Part shown: one piece after another, positions 1 through 6,971 of the stretch
Numbering within the stretch: the first letter of the stretch is position 1
Layout of the letters: each line of letters opens with the position of its first letter
From: Kibdelosporangium sp. MJ126-NF4
Lineage (GTDB): Bacteria; Actinomycetota; Actinomycetes; Mycobacteriales; Pseudonocardiaceae
DNA length: 14,579 bases
Assembly (NCBI RefSeq): GCF_000826545.1
Contig: NZ_CDME01000013.1
Span: forward strand, 1 to 14,579
Direction of reading: 5' to 3'
Made by a program: the position numbers and the translations under genes
Notes under the pieces: model-generated
What the model saw: the letters and a program-made list of their open reading frames with translations, nothing else
Databases searched by the model: none
What the model was told of the DNA's origin: nothing

Positions 1-252
1 CCCGGTCGTCAAGTGCCAGGCCGACAGGCCACGCGACCCGCCATCACGACCCGACGACCCAAGCATCCACAGGGGACTCAACGCGGTTTGGTCCAGCAGC
101 ATTCATGCCGACGCCAACAACACCACCTGACTCCAACCTCACCACCCACACTGACCAGAACACACCAGAACACGCTCAGCACCCAGCTGCGACAACCCCG
201 TCGACCGCACCCCGCACTGAGCCCGTCATTGCCCGTGACCAGGCACAACGTC
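1..252. other. Non-coding C/A-rich stretch upstream of the exporter operon
   Basis: I see no convincing gene here. The plus strand is strikingly poor in G and T: positions 121-180 hold 29 C, 20 A, 6 G and 5 T. One frame stays open from the left edge into the ABC ATPase, but its translation is low-complexity (Thr, Pro, Gln, His, Arg) and unlike a conserved domain. A C-rich, G-poor, poorly structured transcript is what Rho loads on, so this could be the tail and termination zone of a plus-strand gene lying to the left of the window. That reading is inference; the left neighbour is not visible. Confidence 0.5.
154..173. repeat. Perfect tandem decamer
   Basis: ACCAGAACAC occurs twice head to tail (154-163 and 164-173) inside the C/A-rich non-coding stretch. 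It may be a slippage duplication; no function is evident. Confidence 0.6.
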
Positions 253-309
253 GTGTCAGTGGTCGTGTCAGGACGGGAACAGGACTGTGTCAGGCCGCCC
301 GATGACAGT
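253..309 (+). promoter_or_regulatory. SARP-type operator and promoter of the drrAB-like operon
   Basis: GTGTCAG occurs at 253-259, 265-271 and 287-293. The start-to-start distances are 12 and 22 bp, so the last two copies are two helical turns apart, with a degenerate GGAACAG at 276-282 filling the gap at 11 bp. A -10-like GACAGT (304-309) begins 10 bp after the last copy, and only 6 nt separate it from the ATG at 316. SARP activators bind direct heptamer repeats at 11-bp pitch that overlap the -35 region, and a SARP gene lies in this window. The same heptamer and the same 10-bp gap recur before the P450 at 5279. The -10 call is weaker than the repeat call. Confidence 0.7.
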
Positions 310-315
310 AGTCCC

Positions 316-1275
316 ATGACGAGTTCAGCGATTACCGCTTCGGGGCTGAGGAAAGCCTACGGGGACAAGGTCGTGCTCGACGGCATCGATCTGAATGTCG
401 GCACGGGCACTGTCTTCTCCCTGCTTGGTCCGAATGGCGCGGGCAAGACGACGACTGTGAACGTGCTGACCACCTTGTTGACCGCCGACGGTGGGACAGC
501 GCGTGTCGCCGGGCACGACATCGTGTCCGAGACCAGGAAAGTGCGGGCCGCGATCGGGGTCACCGGCCAGTTCGCCTCGGTGGACGACCTGCTGTCCGGC
601 GAGGAGAACCTCCAGCTGATGGCAGACCTGCACCATCTCCCGAGTGGGGAGGGCAGGCAGGTCGTCCGCCAGCTGCTGCGGCGGTTCGATCTGCAGGAGT
701 CGGCAGGCAAGCTGGCGTCCACCTACTCCGGGGGTATGCGCCGGAAACTGGATCTGGCGATGACGCTGGTCGGCAGGCCGCGGATCATCTTCCTGGACGA
801 GCCGACGACCGGACTCGACCCGCGCAGCCGCCGGACGATGTGGACCATCGTCCGGGAACTGGTGGCCGACGGGATGACCATCTTCCTCACCACCCAGTAC
901 CTCGAGGAGGCCGACCAGCTCGCCGACCGGGTCGCGGTGCTCGACCAGGGCCGCCTGGTCGCCGAGGGCACACCCGACGAGCTCAAGCGTCAGGTTCCCG
1001 GCAGCCACGTCCGGCTCCGGTTCGCCGACGGCCCGCGGCTGGATGCAGCCACGCGGGTCCTGACCGGGTCCACTCCGGACCGCGAGAGCCTGGTGCTGCG
1101 GGTGCCCAGCGACGGCGGCGTGAAGTCGGTGCGGTTCGTGCTGGACCGGCTGGACGAGTACTCGATCGAGGTCGAGGAGTTCTCCGTGCACACGCCGGAC
1201 CTCGACGACGTTTTCCTTGCACTGACCGGACACGCGAGCGCGGCTCACTCGAATGCGGAGGCCATCACCTCATGA
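316..1275 (+). CDS. Daunorubicin-resistance-type (DrrA) ABC transporter ATPase
   Basis: This is the nucleotide-binding subunit of a drug or lipid exporter; it hydrolyses ATP at the inner face of the membrane to drive the permease encoded next. The 319-aa protein carries Walker A GPNGAGKT (residues 38-45), signature YSGGM (137-141), Walker B IIFLDEP (157-163) and D-loop GLD (166-168). Gln194 in TTQYLEEAD stands where most ABC ATPases have the switch His, which is usual in the DrrA branch. The C-terminal ~90 residues match the accessory domain common in DrrA proteins, ending in a DLDDVFLALTG motif. The start at 316 is chosen because homology begins there and the operator lies just upstream. No Shine-Dalgarno is seen, which fits a leaderless mRNA. 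The stop overlaps the permease start in ATGA. Substrate unknown. Confidence 0.92.
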   Translation: MTSSAITASGLRKAYGDKVVLDGIDLNVGTGTVFSLLGPNGAGKTTTVNVLTTLLTADGGTARVAGHDIVSETRKVRAAIGVTGQFASVDDLLSGEENLQLMADLHHLPSGEGRQVVRQLLRRFDLQESAGKLASTYSGGMRRKLDLAMTLVGRPRIIFLDEPTTGLDPRSRRTMWTIVRELVADGMTIFLTTQYLEEADQLADRVAVLDQGRLVAEGTPDELKRQVPGSHVRLRFADGPRLDAATRVLTGSTPDRESLVLRVPSDGGVKSVRFVLDRLDEYSIEVEEFSVHTPDLDDVFLALTGHASAAHSNAEAITS

Positions 1276-2036
1276 GCACCACCACCTCAGCACCACTGGC
1301 CGACGCGGCGATCATGATGCGCCGCAACTTCAAACACACCCTCCGCAACCCGGGCGCGCTGTTCAACGCGATCCTGATGCCGATCGTGATGATGTTCATG
1401 TTCGTGTACATGCTCGGCGACGCGTTCAGCGTCGGCGACGCGTACGTCGACTACGCGACACCGGGCATGATCCTGATGGCCATCACGTACGGGTTGAGCG
1501 CGACCGCGATCGCCGTGAACAGCGACATGACGAAGGGCGTCATCAACCGGCTCAAGGTCATGGACGTCTCCCGTGGCGCGGTGTTGACCGGTCACGTCGT
1601 GTCCACTGTGGTACGTACCGTGATCGCCATCGCGGCCGTCATCGGCGTCGCCTTCCTGATGGGATTCAGTCCCGCCGCGACCTTCGCGCAGTGGCTCGCC
1701 GTTGCCGGGATCGTCCTGCTGACCGTGTTCGCGGTCTCCTGGCTCACCATCGCGTGTGGACTGGCAGCGAAAACGGTGGAATCGGCCGGGTTCGCCAGCG
1801 TGCCCATGGTCATGCTGCCGTTCTTCAGCAGCGCCATCGTCCCCGCGGACAAGATGGGGCCCGGTGTGCGCGAGTTCGCGGAGTACCAGCCGTTCACGCC
1901 GATCATCGAGAGCGTGCGTGGCTTTCTCAACGGCACACCGGCGACCGGCCAGACCATCGCCGCGATCGCCTGGTGCGTGGGGATCGCTGTCGTCGGTTAC
2001 GCGTGGGCACGGGCGAAGTTCAACAAGCGAGCGTGA
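1272..2036 (+). CDS. DrrB-like ABC-2 family exporter permease
   Basis: This 254-aa integral membrane protein pairs with the upstream ATPase to export a hydrophobic compound. Six hydrophobic segments can be read at about residues 28-49, 61-82, 104-132, 141-166, 174-191 and 226-247. The QPFTPIIESVRGFLNG motif (206-221), before the last helix, is typical of ABC-2 permeases of antibiotic-resistance type. GGAGG at 1257-1261 lies 10 nt before the ATG, and the ATG overlaps the ATPase stop (ATGA), so the two are translationally coupled. Its 3' end runs 17 bp into the convergent regulator gene, and a strong hairpin 41 nt past the stop probably ends its transcript. The family is clear; the exported substrate cannot be told. 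Confidence 0.92.
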   Translation: MSTTTSAPLADAAIMMRRNFKHTLRNPGALFNAILMPIVMMFMFVYMLGDAFSVGDAYVDYATPGMILMAITYGLSATAIAVNSDMTKGVINRLKVMDVSRGAVLTGHVVSTVVRTVIAIAAVIGVAFLMGFSPAATFAQWLAVAGIVLLTVFAVSWLTIACGLAAKTVESAGFASVPMVMLPFFSSAIVPADKMGPGVREFAEYQPFTPIIESVRGFLNGTPATGQTIAAIAWCVGIAVVGYAWARAKFNKRA

Positions 2037-5000
2037 CCTCCGCCAGCTCACGCCAGTCCGCCTGTGTCCCCTCCTCAGTCGCCTCGGTGAACCGCGTGTC
2101 ACCGAGGCGACTTCGTGCTGCCTGCTCGATCCGAGCCACATCCGGCTGCGAGCGGTACGGCAGGCCGCGCAACGTCGTGCTGGCCGCGAGCAGCCGCACC
2201 GCCTGCTCGTACTGTTCCTGACGCAGCGCCAAGTCCGCGATCCCGATGAGGATCTGCGCGACCAGGAGTACGTTGTCCGCAGTTTCGGACGCCACGCGGA
2301 ATGCCTCGGTTCGGTGTTCGCGGGCCTCGTCGAGATCGTCGGCGAGGTAGCCGAGCAGGTCCTGGATCGCCGCGCGATAGCTCGTCTGCTCGGCGCGGAC
2401 GCCCAGCGTCGATGTGACGACTTCGAGTTGGCGGTAGGCCTCCGTGACATCGCCGCTCCACCGCGCGAGCTCGGCCTTCGTCAGCGCCAACTCCGCGAGC
2501 GCGCCTGGCCAGGCAACCTGTTCCGCGGCCTGCTGTGCCTGTGCGATGGCAGTCGAACCCGACTCCTCGTCACCCAGCAGCCAGTACAACCGCGCCTGGT
2601 AGGCCCGCATCCCCACGACGTCCTCGATCGCACCGAGCTCGGTGACGACCGTGATCGCCTGCTCGTAGTACGAGCACGCACGAGCGAACTCGCCGCGCGA
2701 GGCGATCCGTTCCGCCAGCTCGATCAGGGCGAACGAGATGCTCCACCGTTCACCGACCGCGCGAAGCTCCGCGAGCGCCGTCTCCAGATGGGCGTCCACT
2801 TCCGGCCCGCCATGGCCGAGCAGGACCCGCTGCTTGCCGAACTGCACTCGGGCAATGCCCCGCACCCATGGGTCCTCGTCGGTGATCAGCGAGTCGAACG
2901 CGGTCAGGTACGCGTCCGGCCCGTGCAGCAGGCGTTCCAGTGCGGCGGCGAACTTCAGCATCGGGTGCGAGCCGGTGGCACGCTGGCTGCTTCGGTGCGC
3001 CTCACGGATCCACTCCGCCACGTCGTACTGACCGCTGCGTCCGGACACCCTGAGCTGGATGGCGATTCCGTACACCAGGGCCCGGACCTCGTCAGTCACC
3101 TCACCGGGGAGGGCCATGGCCGCCAGGATCAGCTCACTGCCCTCGGTCTTGCGCCCGCAGAGCCACCAGTACCACCCGGCGAACGCCGCGAGCTGCATCG
3201 CGCCCTGCGCATCGCCCGCCACGATCGCACCGCGCATCGCCGCACTGATGTTGTCGTGCTCGGCCTGAACCACGGCAAGCCATTCCAGCTGCTCGCCGCT
3301 GCGAAGATGCGGATCCGCGGTCTCGGCGAGGTCGGTGAAGTACGCCAGATGCGCCCGCCGCGCGAAGTCCGCCTCCCCCGTTTCGGCCAGCCGCTGGGCG
3401 GCGTACTCCTTGATCGTGCCGAGCATCCGGTAGCGCGGCGCCAGATCCCCCTCGGTGACGACCAGCAGTGATTTCTCGGCCAACGAGGTCAGCAGGTCGA
3501 GCACCTCGCCCGATTCTCCCGCGCAGACCCACTCGGCCGCTTCCAGGCTCGCACCACCGGCGAACACCGACAGCCTGCGCAGGACCATGCGTTCGGCCTC
3601 GGTGAGCGGTTCCCAGCTCCAGTCGATCACCGCGCGCAACGTCCGGTGCCGTGGCAACGCCGTCCGGCTGCCGCCGGTCAGCAGACGAAACACGTCGTCG
3701 AGCCGGTTGGCGAGTTGATCGAGCGACATGGTGCGTAACCTGGCCGCGGCGAGTTCGATGGCCAGTGGCATTCCGTCCAACGCCCGGCAGACACGCGCCA
3801 TGGTCGACAACGTGCGGGCGTCGAGCACGAAGTCCTTACGCACCGCGCTTGCCCGGTCACGCAGCAACTGGACAGCGGGAGACGACTCGATGTCGTCGGG
3901 CTTGGCGTTCTCGGCAGGCAGGGCCAGGGGCGCGACCTGCCACAGCGCCTCACCGGTGATGCCGAGCGGTTCCCTGCTCGTCGCGAGGATCCGCAGCCGC
4001 TGGCACTCGCCGAGCACCCGATGGGCGAACGCTGCCGCCGACTCGATCACGTGCTCGCAGTTGTCCAGAACCAGCAGCGCCTGCCGGTCGCGGATCGCGG
4101 CGATGACCCGGTCGGTCGGCTCGGCGTCCGGCGACCCGCCGAGCAGCCCTTCCCGCTGGCCGAGGGCCGCGAGCGTCGCCTGGGCCACGTCACCGTCCGC
4201 GCCGATGGCGGCGAGCTCCACCAGCCAGGCCCCGTCCGGTGTGTCGCCGAGCAGCGTGCGCGCGGTTTCCGTGGCGAGCCTGGTCTTGCCCGAACCGCCC
4301 GGCCCGATCAGGGTGGTCAGCCGGTGTCCGGTGACGAGCTCACGGACCGCGGCGACGTCGGCGGCCTTGCCGACGTAGCTGGTCAGCTCGGCGCGCAGGT
4401 TGGTGTTCCGGCTTTCCTCCCGGCGCCCCACCTCGCCGCGCAGCAACGCGACGTGCAGCTCGGACAGCTCGGGCGAGGGGTCCACGCCCAACGCGTCAGC
4501 GAGGGCCTCCCGCGCACGCTGGTACACGACCAGTGCCTCTGAGCTGCGACCGGCGGCTCCCAGCGCACGCATCAGCGCGGCCACCAACCGCTCCCGTACG
4601 GGATGCGCGGCCACCAGGTCGGTCAGCTCCGTGACCAGCTCGGCACCGTGGCCGAGGCGGATCTCCGCCTCGAACCGGTCCTCCGACGCAGCCAGGCGCA
4701 GCCCGTCGAGCCGGACGACCGCCGCGTCGAAAGCCTCGCTGTCCTGCAGGCCGACGTCCTGCATGGCGGCACCACGCCACAGGCCGAGGGCTTCACGCAG
4801 GAGCGCCACCTGCTCGGGATCCTCGCCGCCACGTGCCTGACCGACCAGGCGCTCGAACCGCACGGCGTCGACAGCGTCGGGCTCCACAGTCAGCCGATAG
4901 CCGCCGACCTGCCCGTCGACAACGCCGTCCGGCAGCACGCGCCGTAGCCGGGAAGCCAAGCGTTGCAACGCGTTCGCCGCGTCCGACGGCGGATTCTCAC

Positions 5001-5154
5001 CCCAGATCCAGTCGACGAGCGTCGCCTTCTGGACCACGCGTCCGGGTTCCAGCGCGAGCGCGATGAGCAGCGCGCGCAACCGGGCGCCCGGCACGTCCGC
5101 CACGCCGCCGTCGCCTGTGTGGACCTCGAAAGGCCCGAGTATCCCGATCCGCAC
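2020..5154 (-). CDS. AfsR-like SARP transcriptional activator (wHTH-BTAD-NB-ARC-TPR)
   Basis: This large pathway-type activator has 1044 aa from the GTG at 5154. Residues 1-90 form the OmpR-like winged helix, 97-242 the BTAD domain, and about 255-500 an NB-ARC/STAND ATPase with Walker A GPGGSGKT (284-291), Walker B LLVLDNCE (360-367) and a TSREPLG motif. Residues ~510-1040 are helical TPR-like repeats, the usual ligand or partner sensing part. The start is chosen because homology begins at VRIGILGPFE; CAGAAT at 5167-5162 (minus) sits 7 nt before it and no Shine-Dalgarno is seen, so a leaderless mRNA is likely. Codon 473 is the rare TTA (bldA-type). It is divergent from the P450 and convergent with the exporter, overlapping the permease by 17 bp. 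Both flanking promoters carry SARP-type repeats, so it probably activates both. The inducer is unknown. Confidence 0.9.
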   Translation of the reverse strand: MRIGILGPFEVHTGDGGVADVPGARLRALLIALALEPGRVVQKATLVDWIWGENPPSDAANALQRLASRLRRVLPDGVVDGQVGGYRLTVEPDAVDAVRFERLVGQARGGEDPEQVALLREALGLWRGAAMQDVGLQDSEAFDAAVVRLDGLRLAASEDRFEAEIRLGHGAELVTELTDLVAAHPVRERLVAALMRALGAAGRSSEALVVYQRAREALADALGVDPSPELSELHVALLRGEVGRREESRNTNLRAELTSYVGKAADVAAVRELVTGHRLTTLIGPGGSGKTRLATETARTLLGDTPDGAWLVELAAIGADGDVAQATLAALGQREGLLGGSPDAEPTDRVIAAIRDRQALLVLDNCEHVIESAAAFAHRVLGECQRLRILATSREPLGITGEALWQVAPLALPAENAKPDDIESSPAVQLLRDRASAVRKDFVLDARTLSTMARVCRALDGMPLAIELAAARLRTMSLDQLANRLDDVFRLLTGGSRTALPRHRTLRAVIDWSWEPLTEAERMVLRRLSVFAGGASLEAAEWVCAGESGEVLDLLTSLAEKSLLVVTEGDLAPRYRMLGTIKEYAAQRLAETGEADFARRAHLAYFTDLAETADPHLRSGEQLEWLAVVQAEHDNISAAMRGAIVAGDAQGAMQLAAFAGWYWWLCGRKTEGSELILAAMALPGEVTDEVRALVYGIAIQLRVSGRSGQYDVAEWIREAHRSSQRATGSHPMLKFAAALERLLHGPDAYLTAFDSLITDEDPWVRGIARVQFGKQRVLLGHGGPEVDAHLETALAELRAVGERWSISFALIELAERIASRGEFARACSYYEQAITVVTELGAIEDVVGMRAYQARLYWLLGDEESGSTAIAQAQQAAEQVAWPGALAELALTKAELARWSGDVTEAYRQLEVVTSTLGVRAEQTSYRAAIQDLLGYLADDLDEAREHRTEAFRVASETADNVLLVAQILIGIADLALRQEQYEQAVRLLAASTTLRGLPYRSQPDVARIEQAARSRLGDTRFTEATEEGTQADWRELAEVTLAC
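2077..2112 (+). terminator. 14-bp perfect hairpin, likely terminator of the exporter operon
   Basis: AGTCGCCTCGGTGA (2077-2090) and TCACCGAGGCGACT (2099-2112) are exact reverse complements around an 8-nt loop. The hairpin begins 41 nt after the permease stop. No T tract follows, which is common for actinobacterial terminators. It lies inside the C-terminal coding part of the convergent SARP gene, covering the codons around LGDTRFTEAT, so its bases serve two roles. Confidence 0.65.
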
Positions 5155-5161
5155 CCGGCTG

Positions 5162-5167
5162 ATTCTG
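5162..5167 (-). promoter_or_regulatory. Putative -10 of the SARP gene
   Basis: On the minus strand CAGAAT is followed by 7 nt and then the GTG start codon. This places the likely start of transcription at or next to the first codon. No good -35 is visible; the expected -35 zone falls in a run of alternating CCGAC/GTCGG pentamers (5174-5192). Confidence 0.4.
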
Positions 5168-5173
5168 CCGTGT

Positions 5174-5192
5174 CCGACTGGTCGGCTCCGAC
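5174..5192. repeat. Alternating CCGAC/GTCGG pentamers in the SARP-P450 intergenic region
   Basis: CCGAC (5174-5178), GTCGG (5181-5185) and CCGAC (5188-5192) follow one another at 7-nt pitch, so either adjacent pair can form an inverted repeat. The position covers the expected -35 region of the SARP promoter, which makes an operator possible, though short GC-rich repeats also arise by chance. Confidence 0.3.
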
Positions 5193-5205
5193 GCGGCCGG
5201 TCACA

Positions 5206-5250
5206 GTGTCTGGGCCGTGTCAGTCCCGTGTCAGGTCCGTCGGCGACTGT
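5206..5250 (+). promoter_or_regulatory. SARP-type operator and promoter of the P450 gene
   Basis: GTGTCTG (5206-5212), GTGTCAG (5217-5223) and GTGTCAG (5228-5234) are direct repeats at exactly 11-bp pitch with 4-bp spacers, the layout known for SARP operators. GACTGT (5245-5250), beginning 10 bp after the last copy, is a plausible weak -10. The same GTGTCAG heptamer and the same gap to GACAGT occur before the ABC ATPase. A weak core promoter that needs an activator over its -35 is expected of SARP targets. Confidence 0.75.
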
Positions 5251-5278
5251 TGTCGCAGCCACCACGAGAGGACATCCG

Positions 5279-6505
5279 ATGAGCCAGCCGGTTCCCATCC
5301 CACAGGGCCTGCCCATGGACCGCGACGTCAGCCCGTTCGACCCGCCCAGCCAGCTCAGCCGGTGGCGCGCGACTCGTCCGGTCTGTCCCATGGTCTTCCC
5401 CGACGGTCACGAGGGCTGGCTCGTCACCGGCCATGAGGCGGCCCGTCAGCTCCTGGCCGACACGCGGTTCAGCTCACGCCAGGACCTCGGCATCATCCAC
5501 GTGCCGTTCGAGACCCCCGGCATGCCCGTCCAGACCGAACCGTCCCCGACGATGCCGGGTGTGTTCGTCGCCATGGACCCGCCGGACCACACCCGGCTGC
5601 GGCGCAAACTCACCGGGGCCTTCACCGTCAAGCGCATGAAGCAGCTCGAAGAGCACATCGTGGACATCACCGAGCGGCAGCTGGACAGGCTGGCGCAGCT
5701 GACACCGCCGGTCGACCTGGTCGCGGAGTTCGCACTGCCGGTGCCCTCGCTGGTGATCTGCGAACTGCTCGGCGTGCCCTACGCGGACCGGGAGACCTTC
5801 CAGGTCAACTCGGCCAAGTTCCTGGAGAAGGACGTGAACATCGAGGACAAGATGGGCGCGTTGAGTGCGATAACGACGTACCTGGCCGAGCTGGTGACGC
5901 ACAAGCGCGCCGAGCCCGGCGAGGACATCCTGTCCGACCTGGCCCGTGACGAGGACCTCGGCATCGACGAACTCGTCGGCATCGGCTTCGTGCTGCTGCT
6001 CGCGGGCCACGAGACGACGTCCAACATGCTGGCCCTCGGTACGTTCGCGCTCCTCGAGCACCCCGAGCAGCTGGCCGAGCTGCGGGCCGACCCGGAGCTG
6101 ATGCCCGACGCCGTCGAGGAACTCATGCGCTACCTGTCCGTCGCCGATATCTTCTACCGCTACGCCACCGACGACATCGAGCTCGGCGGCGAGACCATCG
6201 GCAAGGGATCGAGCGTCGTCATCTCGCTGCTGGCCGCCAACCACGACCCGCAGCGCTTCGACAACCCCGACACGCTGGACATCCACCGCAAGGCCCGCGG
6301 TCACCTGTCCTTCGGCCACGGCATCCACCAGTGCCTCGGCCAGCAACTGGCGCGGATCGAGATGCGCGCCGGTTTCGCCGGGCTGCTGCGCCGCTTCCCG
6401 ACTCTCCGGCTGGCCATCCCGGCCGACGAGGTGAAGCTCAAGACGGACATGAACATCTACGGCGTGCACGAACTGCCGGTCACCTGGACGGAGACGGCAC
6501 CGTAA
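5279..6505 (+). CDS. Cytochrome P450, CYP105-like
   Basis: This 408-aa soluble bacterial P450 is a heme monooxygenase that needs a ferredoxin and reductase for electrons. I see the I-helix oxygen-binding motif AGHETT (242-247), the K-helix ExxR as E281-L-M-R284, and the heme loop FGHGIHQCLG (345-354) with the thiolate ligand at Cys352. The phrases FVAMDPPDHTRLRRKL and the C-terminal IYGVHELPVTW resemble CYP105, a family of macrolide tailoring and xenobiotic-oxidising enzymes. AGAGGA at 5267-5272 lies 6 nt before the ATG. No ferredoxin gene follows, although CYP105 genes often have one, so redox partners must come from elsewhere. Its promoter carries the SARP-type repeats, tying it to the divergent regulator and, by shared operator, to the exporter. 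Substrate unknown. Confidence 0.93.
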   Translation: MSQPVPIPQGLPMDRDVSPFDPPSQLSRWRATRPVCPMVFPDGHEGWLVTGHEAARQLLADTRFSSRQDLGIIHVPFETPGMPVQTEPSPTMPGVFVAMDPPDHTRLRRKLTGAFTVKRMKQLEEHIVDITERQLDRLAQLTPPVDLVAEFALPVPSLVICELLGVPYADRETFQVNSAKFLEKDVNIEDKMGALSAITTYLAELVTHKRAEPGEDILSDLARDEDLGIDELVGIGFVLLLAGHETTSNMLALGTFALLEHPEQLAELRADPELMPDAVEELMRYLSVADIFYRYATDDIELGGETIGKGSSVVISLLAANHDPQRFDNPDTLDIHRKARGHLSFGHGIHQCLGQQLARIEMRAGFAGLLRRFPTLRLAIPADEVKLKTDMNIYGVHELPVTWTETAP

Positions 6506-6520
6506 GCCGCTGTCCGCGGC
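6506..6520. terminator. Short GC-rich hairpin between convergent genes
   Basis: GCCGC (6506-6510), TGTCC loop and GCGGC (6516-6520) form a perfect 5-bp stem that starts on the base after the P450 stop codon. It ends 4 nt before the stop of the convergent small gene. No T tract is present. It could end transcripts from both sides, but the stem is short. Confidence 0.35.
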
Positions 6521-6524
6521 CGGG

Positions 6525-6971
6525 TTACGACAGTTCCCGCACATCCCAGCCCCAGTCGCTGATCGTCTCGCGGCCGTCGTGGTCGGCCAGCACGACGAGT
6601 TCCATCCCCAGCGGGTTGTCGTCGAGGGTGATCTCCTGGCGGGAGCTGAAGTCCAGGCGGATGGCGGAGATGTACTCCCGCACGTCGGCCTCGCCCCTGA
6701 CCAGTTCCGCACGCTCGGACGGGGTGAGTCCGGTGTGGACAACGGTGACCGCGGCCTCGCAGCTCGTCGCGCGGGCCCTGGTCTGGAACTTGGCCAGTGC
6801 GGCGCCGGAGAGCAGACGGCATGCCGTCGGGGCGTCACCCGCCCCGACGGCACGGAAGAACTGGTACACGGTGGCTCCGCTGGACCTGAGGCTGGCCTGG
6901 CAGCCGTGGAACATCAGCACGACCAGCGCGACGATCACCACGAAGCCCACGGTCCGACCGAGGACCGTCAC
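6525..6971 (-). CDS. Small membrane-anchored protein, possible NTF2-like/DUF4878-type domain
   Basis: This 148-aa protein has one hydrophobic N-terminal segment (about 6-22) that should act as an uncleaved anchor, leaving the rest outside the membrane. The pattern YQFFRAVGAGDAPTACRLL (36-54), with a second Cys in ATSCEAAV (68-75), recalls a widespread actinobacterial group in which a helical start of an NTF2-like fold carries two Cys; Cys51 and Cys71 could form a disulfide. Cys24 just after the hydrophobic stretch is preceded by FHG, a poor lipobox. The GTG start overlaps the stop of the upstream gene (GTGA), making it the last gene of a three-gene operon. The function is unknown, and the family assignment is by resemblance only. 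Confidence 0.75.
   Translation of the reverse strand: MTVLGRTVGFVVIVALVVLMFHGCQASLRSSGATVYQFFRAVGAGDAPTACRLLSGAALAKFQTRARATSCEAAVTVVHTGLTPSERAELVRGEADVREYISAIRLDFSSRQEITLDDNPLGMELVVLADHDGRETISDWGWDVRELS

Noticed and set aside
1..315. An open frame continuous with the ABC ATPase that could extend its N-terminus by about 100 residues
   Set aside because: The extension is low-complexity, has no family counterpart and would run through the GTGTCAG repeats. DrrA homology starts at the ATG at 316.
78..317. A 79-residue minus-strand frame and a 66-residue plus-strand frame upstream of the exporter
   Set aside because: Both cross the operator, are rich in Cys/Trp or Thr/Pro in the way of random high-GC frames, and lack ribosome sites.
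883..912. Missing switch His in the ABC ATPase (Gln194) as a sign of inactivity
   Set aside because: TTQYL(D/E)EAD with Gln is usual in DrrA-type ATPases; all other motifs are intact.
1756..3471. A 571-residue plus-strand frame opposite the regulator
   Set aside because: It is a mirror of the SARP gene, which has clear domains. The frame's product is Arg/Pro-rich and has no recognisable motif.
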